Positions 1 through 4,480 of a DNA stretch of 5,431 bases are shown here, one piece after another (within the stretch, counting starts at the first letter, position 1; each line of letters begins with the position of its first letter). The stretch covers positions 1 through 5,431 of the forward strand of contig QMQL01000066.1 in NCBI GenBank assembly GCA_003650505.1. The letters are read 5' to 3'. The notes beneath the pieces are model-generated. The model did not search any database. It was not told the origin of the DNA and was given only the letters and a program-made list of their open reading frames with translations. The position numbers were made by a program, and so were the translations under genes. This stretch comes from Candidatus Acetothermia bacterium. GTDB lineage: Bacteria; Bipolaricaulota; Bipolaricaulia; UBA7950; UBA9294.

Positions 1-1
1 A

Positions 2-547
2 GATAGCATCGAGTGCGCCAAGCGGGAGATCCGGCTCGTGATCGCCCGCTCGCCGGTCCCTGAGGATCCCCTCCATGCCGAGAACACGTTGGAATGGCTC
101 CTCCGCCTGAAACCGGATCCCGGCTCTCCCCTACAGCTTGCGGCCCTCGCCCACGACATCGACCGGGCCGTCGGGGGAACGGATCGCGGGGACTTCGATG
201 ACTACGACGCCTTCAAGGCCGCCCACGCCCGCAACAGCGCGAGGCTCCTCCGACCGATCCTCGAGGCCTGTGAAGTCCCCCACGAAATCGTAGATGAGGT
301 CTGCCGTCTGGTGGAGGCCCATGAAGTGGGAGGCGATCCCGCCTCCGATCTCCTCAAGGACGCCGACGGGATCTCTTTTTTCGACGTCAACCTCCCTCTC
401 TACTACCGACGCGAGGACCGGCAGGAGGCGGAACGGAGGGCGCACTGGGGTTACTCACGCCTGTCGCCCCGAGCACGTGATATCGTCAACGGCTTCCGCT
501 ACGAAGAGGAGGAGCTGAACCGCCTCCTGCGGGAGGTGATCCGGTAA
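2..547 (+). CDS. HD-domain protein, probable metal-dependent phosphohydrolase (5' end probably outside window)
   Basis: The reading frame is open from the left edge to a TAA at 545-547. Numbered from the GTG at 38, the 169 residues carry an HD-superfamily arrangement: H13 in DPLHAENT, the H39-D40 doublet in ALAHDID, further histidines at H63 and H95, and acidic residues D108/D110 in LLKDADGISFFD. This H...HD...H...H...D set is what metal-dependent phosphohydrolases of this superfamily use to bind one or two metals. The overall layout also recalls DUF4202 proteins; that likeness is from memory and unproven. No signal peptide or membrane segment is visible, so it is probably cytoplasmic. The start is uncertain: the 12 codons before GTG 38 (reading SIECAKREIRL) look like real helix that would precede H13, so the gene probably begins upstream. 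GTG 38 has only a modest GGGAG at 24-28 in front of it. The substrate cannot be told. It converges on the tRNA gene 30 bp downstream. Confidence 0.75.
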   Translation, partial: DSIECAKREIRLVIARSPVPEDPLHAENTLEWLLRLKPDPGSPLQLAALAHDIDRAVGGTDRGDFDDYDAFKAAHARNSARLLRPILEACEVPHEIVDEVCRLVEAHEVGGDPASDLLKDADGISFFDVNLPLYYRREDRQEAERRAHWGYSRLSPRARDIVNGFRYEEEELNRLLREVIR

Positions 548-577
548 AGCTCCGGCTGAGGGCGGATGCCCCCCTTA

Positions 578-651
578 TGGGCCTGCCTGGATTCGAACCA
601 GGGACCTCCCGCTTATCAGGCGAGCGCTCTAACCGACTGAGCTACAGACCC
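578..651 (-). tRNA. tRNA-Ile (anticodon GAT)
   Basis: The reverse complement folds into a complete cloverleaf of 74 nt. The acceptor stem is GGGTCTG/CAGGCCC with one T-G pair. The D-arm is GCTC/GAGC with loop AGTCGGTTA. The anticodon stem is CTCGC/GCGGG around loop CTGATAA, which places anticodon GAT (plus-strand positions 615-617) for the Ile codons ATC and ATT. The T-arm is CCTGG/CCAGG with the canonical TTCGAAT loop, and the discriminator base is A. The 3' CCA is not encoded (the next bases read TAAG), so it must be added by CCA-adding enzyme. The gene stands alone: no rRNA or other tRNA is next to it in the window. It is transcribed towards the 3' end of the HD-domain gene. No clear terminator follows; the only nearby structure is a 4-bp GGGC/GCCC hairpin at 560-571. 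Confidence 0.97.
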
Positions 652-666
652 GAGAATCGATCCCCG

Positions 667-695
667 ATGGTAGCTGGGAGCCGGGCGGCTGTCAA
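667..695 (-). promoter_or_regulatory. sigma70-type promoter of tRNA-Ile
   Basis: On the minus strand a perfect -35 box TTGACA (695-690) is followed after exactly 17 nt by TACCAT (672-667), which matches 4 of 6 bases of TATAAT. The expected transcription start falls near 660, giving a 5' leader of about 9 nt before the tRNA at 651. It lies in the gap between the prfA stop and the tRNA, so the tRNA need not depend on read-through from prfA. Not tested experimentally; the fit in spacing, position and orientation is good. Confidence 0.75.
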
Positions 696-731
696 GGAAC
701 GGATTGCTTACAACCCTATTCCGAAGCGGGT

Positions 732-1799
732 TTATCCCGCGAACGCCTCCTCGGCCGCCGCCGCCCGGAGGGCGTCGATCAACCCGTCGATCTCCCCTTC
801 CAGGATCGCGCCGAGGTCGTAGAGGGAGAGGTTTATCCGATGGTCGGTCACCCGGTTCTGGGGGAAGTTGTAGGTCCGGATCTTCTCGCTCCGGTCGCCC
901 GAGCCGATCGAGCTTCGCCGCGTCGCGGATAATTCTGCCTGCTTCTCCCGCTCGTAGCGGTCCCGGAGCCTCGCGCGGAGGACGCGCATCGCCTGCGCCT
1001 TGTTCTTGTGCTGGGATTTCTCGTCCTGACAGCTGACCACGATCCCGGTCGGGATATGGGTGATCCGAACGGCCGAATCGGTCGTGTTCACGCTCTGCCC
1101 TCCCGGACCGGAGGAACGGAAGACGTCGATCCGCAGGTCCTTAGGATCGATCTCGATCTCAACCTCCTCAGCCTCGGGGAGGACGACGACGCTCGCCGTC
1201 GAGGTGTGGATCCGGCCCTGGGACTCGGTCTCCGGGACCCGCTGGACCCGATGGACCCCCGACTCGTACCGGAGGAGGCCGTACGCCCCCTTCCCCTCAA
1301 CGCTGAACGTCAGCTGCTTGAACCCGCCGAGCGGGGTCGGATGGCTGTCGAGAAGGGAGACCTTGAACCCCTTCTTCTCCGCGAACCGGCCGTACATCCG
1401 GAAGAGGTCGGAGGCGAACAGGGTCGACTCGTCCCCTCCGGTCCCGGCCCGGATCTCGACGATCGCGTTCTTGTCGTCGGCCGGATCGGGGGGGGCAAGT
1501 AACAGGCGGAACTTCCGTTCGAGCTCGTCGAGCCTTCGCCTGTCTTCCGCGAGTTCCTCGTCGAGCTCCTCGCGGAGGTCATCCTCGGTCTGGCGGAGCT
1601 CCTCCATCTCGGCGATCGCCGCGTTTATCCTCTCCCACTCCTCCCCGACGCGGATCAGGTCCTGGAGGTGGGAGTAGCGCTGCGCGAGCTGGGGGTAGTC
1701 CGGCTGCGCGAAGACCTTCAGATCGGCGAGCCTCCGCTCGAGCTCGGCGGCCTCGGCACGCGCCTTCTTCAATTGCTCGGGGATGTGAAGGGTAGCCAT
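732..1799 (-). CDS. prfA: Peptide chain release factor 1 (RF1)
   Basis: A 355-residue protein, the usual length for bacterial RF1, which ends translation at UAA and UAG. The N-terminal part (about 1-100) is helical and charged, as in the family's domain 1. The core follows with GTGGDES at 119-125. The codon-recognition tripeptide is P189-E190-T191 in RVPETESQGRIHTS; the PxT form marks RF1 and not RF2, which has SPF. The catalytic GGQ is at 233-235 within SSGPGGQSVN, where the glutamine is normally N5-methylated by PrmC and promotes peptidyl-tRNA hydrolysis in the ribosomal A/P region. No prmC is adjacent: downstream comes tRNA-Ile with its own promoter. The ATG at 1799 gives the standard family N-terminus, but no purine-rich Shine-Dalgarno site precedes it. 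A promoter-like pair ends 9 nt before the ATG, so the mRNA may be leaderless or nearly so. The stop is TAA, which RF1 itself reads. Confidence 0.98.
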   Translation of the reverse strand: MATLHIPEQLKKARAEAAELERRLADLKVFAQPDYPQLAQRYSHLQDLIRVGEEWERINAAIAEMEELRQTEDDLREELDEELAEDRRRLDELERKFRLLLAPPDPADDKNAIVEIRAGTGGDESTLFASDLFRMYGRFAEKKGFKVSLLDSHPTPLGGFKQLTFSVEGKGAYGLLRYESGVHRVQRVPETESQGRIHTSTASVVVLPEAEEVEIEIDPKDLRIDVFRSSGPGGQSVNTTDSAVRITHIPTGIVVSCQDEKSQHKNKAQAMRVLRARLRDRYEREKQAELSATRRSSIGSGDRSEKIRTYNFPQNRVTDHRINLSLYDLGAILEGEIDGLIDALRAAAAEEAFAG

Positions 1800-1808
1800 T
1801 CCGGCCTA

Positions 1809-1837
1809 ACCGTACAGGAAGGAAATCGCTATTTCAA
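1809..1837 (-). promoter_or_regulatory. Candidate prfA promoter (near-leaderless)
   Basis: On the minus strand TTGAAA (1837-1832, 5 of 6 to TTGACA) and TACGGT (1814-1809, only 3 of 6 to TATAAT but of TANNNT form) are separated by exactly 17 nt. Only 9 nt lie between the -10 box and the prfA ATG, so initiation at the usual distance would leave a leader of about 2-3 nt. It sits in the 43-bp gap after the small coiled-coil gene, so prfA could be transcribed independently of that gene. This is inferred from pattern alone. Confidence 0.5.
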
Positions 1838-1842
1838 TCGGG

Positions 1843-2100
1843 TTACGGTGCAATCTGCCCGCGAAGGAACCTTACCTCCTCCCTGAGGGCATCGATCTGC
1901 GCGTCCTTGTCTTCGAGCCGGTCGTAGAGCTCCTTGATCAGGGCATGGGCGCCGACGACCGCCTCCTGCCGGGCGGTGGCGAGCTGTTCGCGAAGGAAGA
2001 GGATCTCCTCCGCCAGTATCCGCTCGACGTCGCTCGCGTAATCGATCGCCTCGAGCGAGACCTCGGAGAGGAGTCTTTCGATGAACTCATTCGGCTCCAT
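1843..2100 (-). CDS. Small predicted coiled-coil protein, function unknown
   Basis: This 85-residue reading frame lies 43 bp upstream of prfA in the same direction, in otherwise unassigned DNA. Residues about 30-82 (from EEILFLREQLATARQ to DALREEVRFLRGQIA) are rich in Leu, Glu, Arg and Ala with hydrophobic residues at heptad-like spacing, predicting a mostly alpha-helical coiled coil; the first 28 residues are also acidic and helical. There is no membrane segment, cysteine or catalytic motif, and I do not recognise the family. It seems real because the composition is coherent for a protein, codons use the same G/C-ending preference as the neighbours, and it fills the gap between prfA and the divergent promoter region. 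The ATG at 2100 has no Shine-Dalgarno site, but TAGATT lies 6 nt upstream. It probably shares a transcript with prfA in part. A structural or partner-binding role is possible, but nothing here shows one. Confidence 0.7.
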   Translation of the reverse strand: MEPNEFIERLLSEVSLEAIDYASDVERILAEEILFLREQLATARQEAVVGAHALIKELYDRLEDKDAQIDALREEVRFLRGQIAP

Positions 2101-2106
2101 GGGTCG

Positions 2107-2112
2107 AATCTA
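2107..2112 (-). promoter_or_regulatory. -10-like element just before the coiled-coil gene (possible leaderless start)
   Basis: Minus-strand TAGATT (4 of 6 to TATAAT, TANNNT form) ends exactly 6 nt before the ATG at 2100, so transcription would start at or next to the A of the start codon. No good -35 box lies 16-18 nt further upstream. A CCCC/GGGG inverted repeat at 2114-2125 sits in what would be the spacer. An alternative promoter for this gene lies in the AT-rich island at 2189-2219. Confidence 0.35.
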
Positions 2113-2187
2113 GCCCCGTCCGGGGGACGAGGAGGGGACAGCTGACCTGTTCGGATCGGACGTTCTGCCCCGCTGCCCCTCCCTACC

Positions 2188-2219
2188 TTCAAATTAGACA
2201 GATGACCAGCATATACAAT
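2188..2219. promoter_or_regulatory. AT-rich divergent promoter island
   Basis: About 32 bp of strongly AT-rich DNA in a GC-rich neighbourhood, between the divergent coiled-coil and nitroreductase genes. Plus strand: TTCAAA (2188-2193), 18 nt, then TATACA (2212-2217), directed at the nitroreductase gene about 26 nt downstream. Minus strand: TTGTAT (2218-2213), 16 nt, then TAATTT (2196-2191, 5 of 6 to TATAAT), directed at the coiled-coil gene and prfA. The two candidate promoters overlap almost fully, so polymerase could occupy only one at a time. Boxes were chosen by eye and -35 matches are moderate. Confidence 0.45.
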
Positions 2220-2242
2220 CGACAGCAGAGGGTATCTCCAAT

Positions 2243-3121
2243 ATGGCTGAAATCACCATCGATAAGACGGCATGTATCCGGTGCGGAGCGTGTGTGGATG
2301 TCTGCATGATCGCCGGCGTGTTCGAATTGGGCGAGGAGGGCTCCCAGCCTGTCCATCCGGAGAGGTGCTGGGACTGCGGGCACTGCGTCGCCGTATGCCC
2401 GGCGGACGCGATCGACCACGAGAACTTCCCGCTCGAGGAATGCCCGATCATCGATCCGGAGCTCCTTCCGTCGATCGAATCCCTCGAAGCCGCCCTCCGG
2501 GCCAGACGCTCGTGCCGGGCGTTCAAGGACGAACCGGTCCCCCGCGAGCTCGTCCGGCGGCTCGTCTCGATCGGGAGATGGGCCCCGACGACTCATAACA
2601 GCCAATCCGTCGACTGGATAGCGATCGATGATCGGCTCCGGATCGCCGAACTCGCCAAGGCGACGATAGATCGATTCCTGCACTACACGGGACTGGCGCA
2701 AAATCCGGTCCTGAAGCCTCTTTTCACGCTCGCCATCGGGGCGAGGAACGCGAGGATGTTGAGGCGATATCGGAAGGTAGCCGTCTCCCTGTCTAAGAGG
2801 TGGGGGGAGGGGGAGGATCCGATCTTCTACCGGGCTCCGGTCATCCTCGTCGCCCATACGCCGGTGGGGAGCCCGTTCGGATGCGATGACGCGGGATACG
2901 CCGCCTACAATCTGATCCTCGCCGCCGAGCGGCTCGGCCTCGGCACCTGCCAGATCGGGTTCGTTCAGGGAATCGCGGCCCGGGATCGGAAGATCAGGGA
3001 GAGGCTCGCCATTCCCACCTCGCGGGCCCTCCAGGTCGTCCTCGCCCTCGGTTACCCGAAGCACGAATTCCGGCGTGTTCTCCCGCGCCGGGATCCGAAC
3101 CTCGTCTGGAACCCGCGCTGA
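2243..3121 (+). CDS. Ferredoxin-domain nitroreductase family protein (2x[4Fe-4S] + FMN)
   Basis: A 292-residue protein with two domains. Residues 1-60 form a bacterial ferredoxin-type unit with two CxxCxxCxxxC motifs: C11, C14, C17, C21 and C42, C45, C48, C52 (the last followed by P53), expected to bind two [4Fe-4S] clusters. From about 80 to 270 follows a nitroreductase-like FMN fold: RRSCR (88-92) is the usual phosphate-binding start, WAPTTHNSQ (113-121) is the typical flavin-contacting segment, and GLGTCQIGF (232-240) is the conserved C-terminal part. Such fusions are a known subfamily, in which the clusters presumably pass electrons to or from FMN; the substrate is not known here. It is likely cytoplasmic and oxygen-sensitive, which hints at anaerobic or microaerobic life (inference). 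The ATG at 2243 follows AGAGGG (2227-2232) by 10 nt, a weak but usable ribosome site. The gene is monocistronic and ends in TGA, 6 bp from the convergent amidase stop, leaving no room for a separate terminator. Confidence 0.9.
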   Translation: MAEITIDKTACIRCGACVDVCMIAGVFELGEEGSQPVHPERCWDCGHCVAVCPADAIDHENFPLEECPIIDPELLPSIESLEAALRARRSCRAFKDEPVPRELVRRLVSIGRWAPTTHNSQSVDWIAIDDRLRIAELAKATIDRFLHYTGLAQNPVLKPLFTLAIGARNARMLRRYRKVAVSLSKRWGEGEDPIFYRAPVILVAHTPVGSPFGCDDAGYAAYNLILAAERLGLGTCQIGFVQGIAARDRKIRERLAIPTSRALQVVLALGYPKHEFRRVLPRRDPNLVWNPR

Positions 3122-3127
3122 TCCCGG

Positions 3128-3799
3128 CTACTCCGGCGTCGATTCCGTCCAGTCGATGAACTGGCGGAGGCCGGCGAGGATCCCCTCTGCAATCTTCTGG
3201 TGATAATCGGGGTCGAGGAGGAGCTCCCGCTCCTCCGGATTCGTCATGTATCCGACCTCGATCGAGATCGCCGGCATCTTCGTGTGGTGGAGGTAGAGCT
3301 CCTGGGAATGTACCCCCCGATCGCTCGCTCCGGTGCTCTGACTGACGGCGCCCACGACCATCGCGGCGAGGACCCAGCTCGGATCGCCATCGGGCCGCGT
3401 GTCATCGACCCACGCCTCGACCCCGTGCACCCCTGGATCGGTGAACGAGTTGGCGTGGACCGAGATAAAGATCGTCGCCCCGGCCGCCTCGGCCCGACTT
3501 ATCCGCTCCTCGAGCGGGACGAAGACGTCGACCGTCCGGGTGAGGAACGCTCCCATGTCCTCCTGCTCATCGACGAGGGTCTGAAGCCGCTTGACGATCG
3601 CGAGGTTGATGTCCTTCTCCGTAACCCCATCGACCGATGAGCCCGGATCCTTACCGCCGTGGCCGGCATCGAGCGCGATCACGTACTCCGGCTGCGAGGG
3701 AGCTGGGGACGAGGGCGAGCGATTGAGCGAGGTAACGAGAAAGAAGACCAGAAGACCGACGGCGACGAGCGCAAGACCGAAGATCACCCTCCTGTTCAT
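3128..3799 (-). CDS. N-acetylmuramoyl-L-alanine amidase (Amidase_3), membrane-anchored
   Basis: I take the ATG at 3799, giving 223 residues. The frame is open to 3973, but that extra N-terminus is Ser/Pro/Gly-rich, overlaps the usp gene and would bury the membrane segment. From 3799 the protein starts MNRR, then a hydrophobic stretch (about 5-23) acting as signal anchor, a Ser/Pro linker (27-37), and the zinc amidase domain (38-215). Ligands are visible: H47 in DAGHGG, E61 in VTEKD, H115 in FISVHANS; the catalytic glutamate is E181 in SIEVGYMTN. The enzyme cleaves the amide bond between N-acetylmuramic acid and L-alanine in peptidoglycan outside the membrane, in wall turnover or daughter-cell separation. 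It has no AMIN, SPOR, LysM or SH3 targeting domain, so the anchor is its only visible localiser. No Shine-Dalgarno site is present (the bases before ATG are pyrimidine-rich), but TATCCT lies 7 nt upstream. It follows the usp gene by 67 bp on the same strand. Confidence 0.93.
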   Translation of the reverse strand: MNRRVIFGLALVAVGLLVFFLVTSLNRSPSSPAPSQPEYVIALDAGHGGKDPGSSVDGVTEKDINLAIVKRLQTLVDEQEDMGAFLTRTVDVFVPLEERISRAEAAGATIFISVHANSFTDPGVHGVEAWVDDTRPDGDPSWVLAAMVVGAVSQSTGASDRGVHSQELYLHHTKMPAISIEVGYMTNPEERELLLDPDYHQKIAEGILAGLRQFIDWTESTPE

Positions 3800-3806
3800 G
3801 GGAGGA

Positions 3807-3812
3807 AGGATA
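3807..3812 (-). promoter_or_regulatory. -10-like element just before the amidase gene (possible leaderless start)
   Basis: Minus-strand TATCCT (4 of 6 to TATAAT) ends 7 nt before the ATG at 3799, so a normal start distance would put +1 at the start codon or one base before it. The intervening bases TCCTCCC are the opposite of a Shine-Dalgarno site. No convincing -35 hexamer lies 17-18 nt upstream, so the amidase may instead be read through from usp. Confidence 0.35.
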
Positions 3813-3831
3813 CACGATATCCTGCACGGCG

Positions 3832-3872
3832 CCCAGGGGATGGCTTTCCCTGGGGACTGAGGCTGCTCAGTC
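3832..3872 (-). other. Two back-to-back hairpins between usp and amidase genes
   Basis: Read on the minus strand, the first stem is GACTGAG (3872-3866) with CTCAGTC (3861-3855), 7 perfect pairs around a 4-nt loop, and it contains the usp stop codon (3869-3867). It abuts a second stem, CCCAGGG (3854-3848) with CCCTGGG (3838-3832), 7 perfect pairs. No run of T follows either stem, so this is not a classical intrinsic terminator. It may slow polymerase, mark an mRNA processing or 3'-end protection site for usp, or partly uncouple the amidase from usp. Confidence 0.5.
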
Positions 3873-4325
3873 GTCCTCAGGGCAGCAGTAGATAGTGAGG
3901 ACTGGACAGCGGGCGATCCGAACGACCTTCTCGGTGACCGAGCCGAAGATCCGCCTCCGCCATCCGGCCGCACCGTGCGTGGCGAGGACGATCAGGTCGA
4001 CCCCCTCCTCGGAGGCGACGCGGACGATCTCGTGCGCCGCCTCCCCGTGGGTGACGAGGATCCGCGCATTGACCGACCCGGGGACGTTCCGCTTCAGCCG
4101 CTCCTTGAGCGATGCCTCCGCGCTAGCGGTCAGCTCCTGCCGATAGGCGACAAGGTCGAAGCCGGATATCCCGGACGGGTTGTCGAGGACCGGGATCGCA
4201 CCGACGACGTGCATCAGGATAAGCTCGGCCGAGAACGCCTCGGCGAGCTCTCCGGCGGCCGCGATCGCCCGGCACGCCGGCTCGCTGAAGTCGGTCGGAC
4301 ATAGGATCTTCTTGAACGGAAGCAT
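3867..4325 (-). CDS. Universal stress protein, UspA family
   Basis: A single-domain Usp of 152 residues, the usual size. The N-terminus KKILCPTDFS (5-14) is the family's first beta strand with the conserved Asp (D12). DLIVLATHGAAGWRRRIFGSVTEKVVRIARCPVLTI (110-145) is the C-terminal signature. The ATP-binding pattern G-2x-G-9x-G-S/T is present as A115-TH-G118-9x-G128-S129: only the first Gly is replaced, by Ala, a change common in bacterial members, so nucleotide binding is plausible but unproven. These cytoplasmic, usually dimeric proteins help cells survive starvation or stress by mechanisms that vary. Two ATGs lie in tandem (4328 and 4325); I chose 4325 because the Shine-Dalgarno AGGAGG (4336-4331) is 5 nt away, against 2 nt for 4328. 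A good promoter lies upstream. The amidase gene follows after 67 bp, and proS diverges on the other side. Confidence 0.93.
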   Translation of the reverse strand: MLPFKKILCPTDFSEPACRAIAAAGELAEAFSAELILMHVVGAIPVLDNPSGISGFDLVAYRQELTASAEASLKERLKRNVPGSVNARILVTHGEAAHEIVRVASEEGVDLIVLATHGAAGWRRRIFGSVTEKVVRIARCPVLTIYCCPEDD

Positions 4326-4330
4326 CATTC

Positions 4331-4336
4331 CCTCCT
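4331..4336 (-). promoter_or_regulatory. Ribosome binding site of usp (decides start)
   Basis: Minus-strand AGGAGG within AAAGGAGGG (4338-4330) is a full Shine-Dalgarno match. It lies 5 nt from the ATG at 4325 and only 2 nt from the ATG at 4328, favouring the second. It contrasts with the lack of such a site before prfA, the coiled-coil gene and the amidase gene. Confidence 0.75.
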
Positions 4337-4363
4337 TTATGCAATCAAAGAGAACCCGTTTCT

Positions 4364-4392
4364 AGCCTAGATCAACCGCCTCGATCGGTCAA
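4364..4392 (-). promoter_or_regulatory. sigma70-type promoter of usp
   Basis: Minus-strand TTGACC (4392-4387, 5 of 6 to TTGACA), exactly 17 nt, then TAGGCT (4369-4364, TANNNT form). The expected start is near 4357, giving a leader of about 32 nt that contains the Shine-Dalgarno site. Spacing and orientation fit well; the -10 box is weak (3 of 6). Confidence 0.6.
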
Positions 4393-4425
4393 GGGCTCAG
4401 GCTTCCCTTTCTCTCCCTTACCCTG

Positions 4426-4431
4426 TACACT
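4426..4431 (+). promoter_or_regulatory. Candidate -10 box of proS promoter
   Basis: TACACT (4 of 6 to TATAAT) lies in the divergent usp-proS gap. Starting at the normal distance places +1 near 4438, at the very beginning of the stem-loop at 4437-4463. The -35 region 17 nt upstream reads TTCCCT, a poor match, so activity may depend on an activator or another sigma factor, or the promoter may lie elsewhere. Confidence 0.35.
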
Positions 4432-4436
4432 CTCAC

Positions 4437-4463
4437 GGGCGGGCGCCCAACCGGCGTTCGCCC
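4437..4463 (+). promoter_or_regulatory. Strong stem-loop in the proS 5' leader
   Basis: GGGCGGGCGCC (4437-4447) pairs with GGCGTTCGCCC (4453-4463) around the loop CAACC: 11 pairs, of which 9 are G-C and 2 are G-U. The wobble pairs make RNA folding better than the DNA symmetry (9 of 11). It ends 6 nt before the Shine-Dalgarno site. With the -10 box at 4426 it would sit at the extreme 5' end of the mRNA, where such stems often protect against 5' decay. No T-box features could be recognised; the leader is too short for one. Confidence 0.55.
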
Positions 4464-4469
4464 TATCTG

Positions 4470-4477
4470 AAGGAGGT
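4470..4477 (+). promoter_or_regulatory. Ribosome binding site of proS (supports GTG start)
   Basis: AAGGAGGT is a full-length Shine-Dalgarno match ending 3 nt before GTG 4481 (4 nt from AGGAGG). It decides the start, as no ATG is available near the conserved N-terminus. Confidence 0.8.
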
Positions 4478-4480
4478 ATC

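Noticed and set aside
548..577. Bidirectional terminator between the HD gene and tRNA-Ile
   Set aside because: Only a 4-bp GGGC/GCCC stem (560-571) is present with no T-run on either side; too weak to call.
577..822. Plus-strand frame reading MGLPGFEPGTSRLSGERSNRLSYRP
   Set aside because: This peptide is the translation of a tRNA gene's complement, a well-known false ORF; the region is tRNA-Ile and the prfA 3' end.
1008..1677. Plus-strand frames of 164 and 205 codons within prfA
   Set aside because: Both lie opposite the conserved RF1 core; one is a Ser/Arg repeat-like artefact of the coiled-coil codons, and neither has a plausible ribosome site.
2136..2152. GGACAGCTGACCTGTTC as a possible SOS-type operator
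   Set aside because: The symmetry is imperfect, it matches no LexA box that I can support, and the flanking genes are not damage genes.
2189..3064. 291-codon open frame on the minus strand opposite the nitroreductase gene
   Set aside because: Its translation is Arg/Pro/Asp/Glu-rich with no recognisable domain, and it mirrors a clearly real gene whose G/C-ending codons keep the opposite frame open.
3800..3973. Longer amidase start at 3973
   Set aside because: It would add 58 low-complexity residues, overlap the usp 3' end, and place the signal anchor in the middle of the protein.
4432..4480. T-box riboswitch ahead of the aminoacyl-tRNA synthetase gene
   Set aside because: The leader is about 50 nt, has no T-box core sequence or terminator/antiterminator pair, and holds only one stem-loop.
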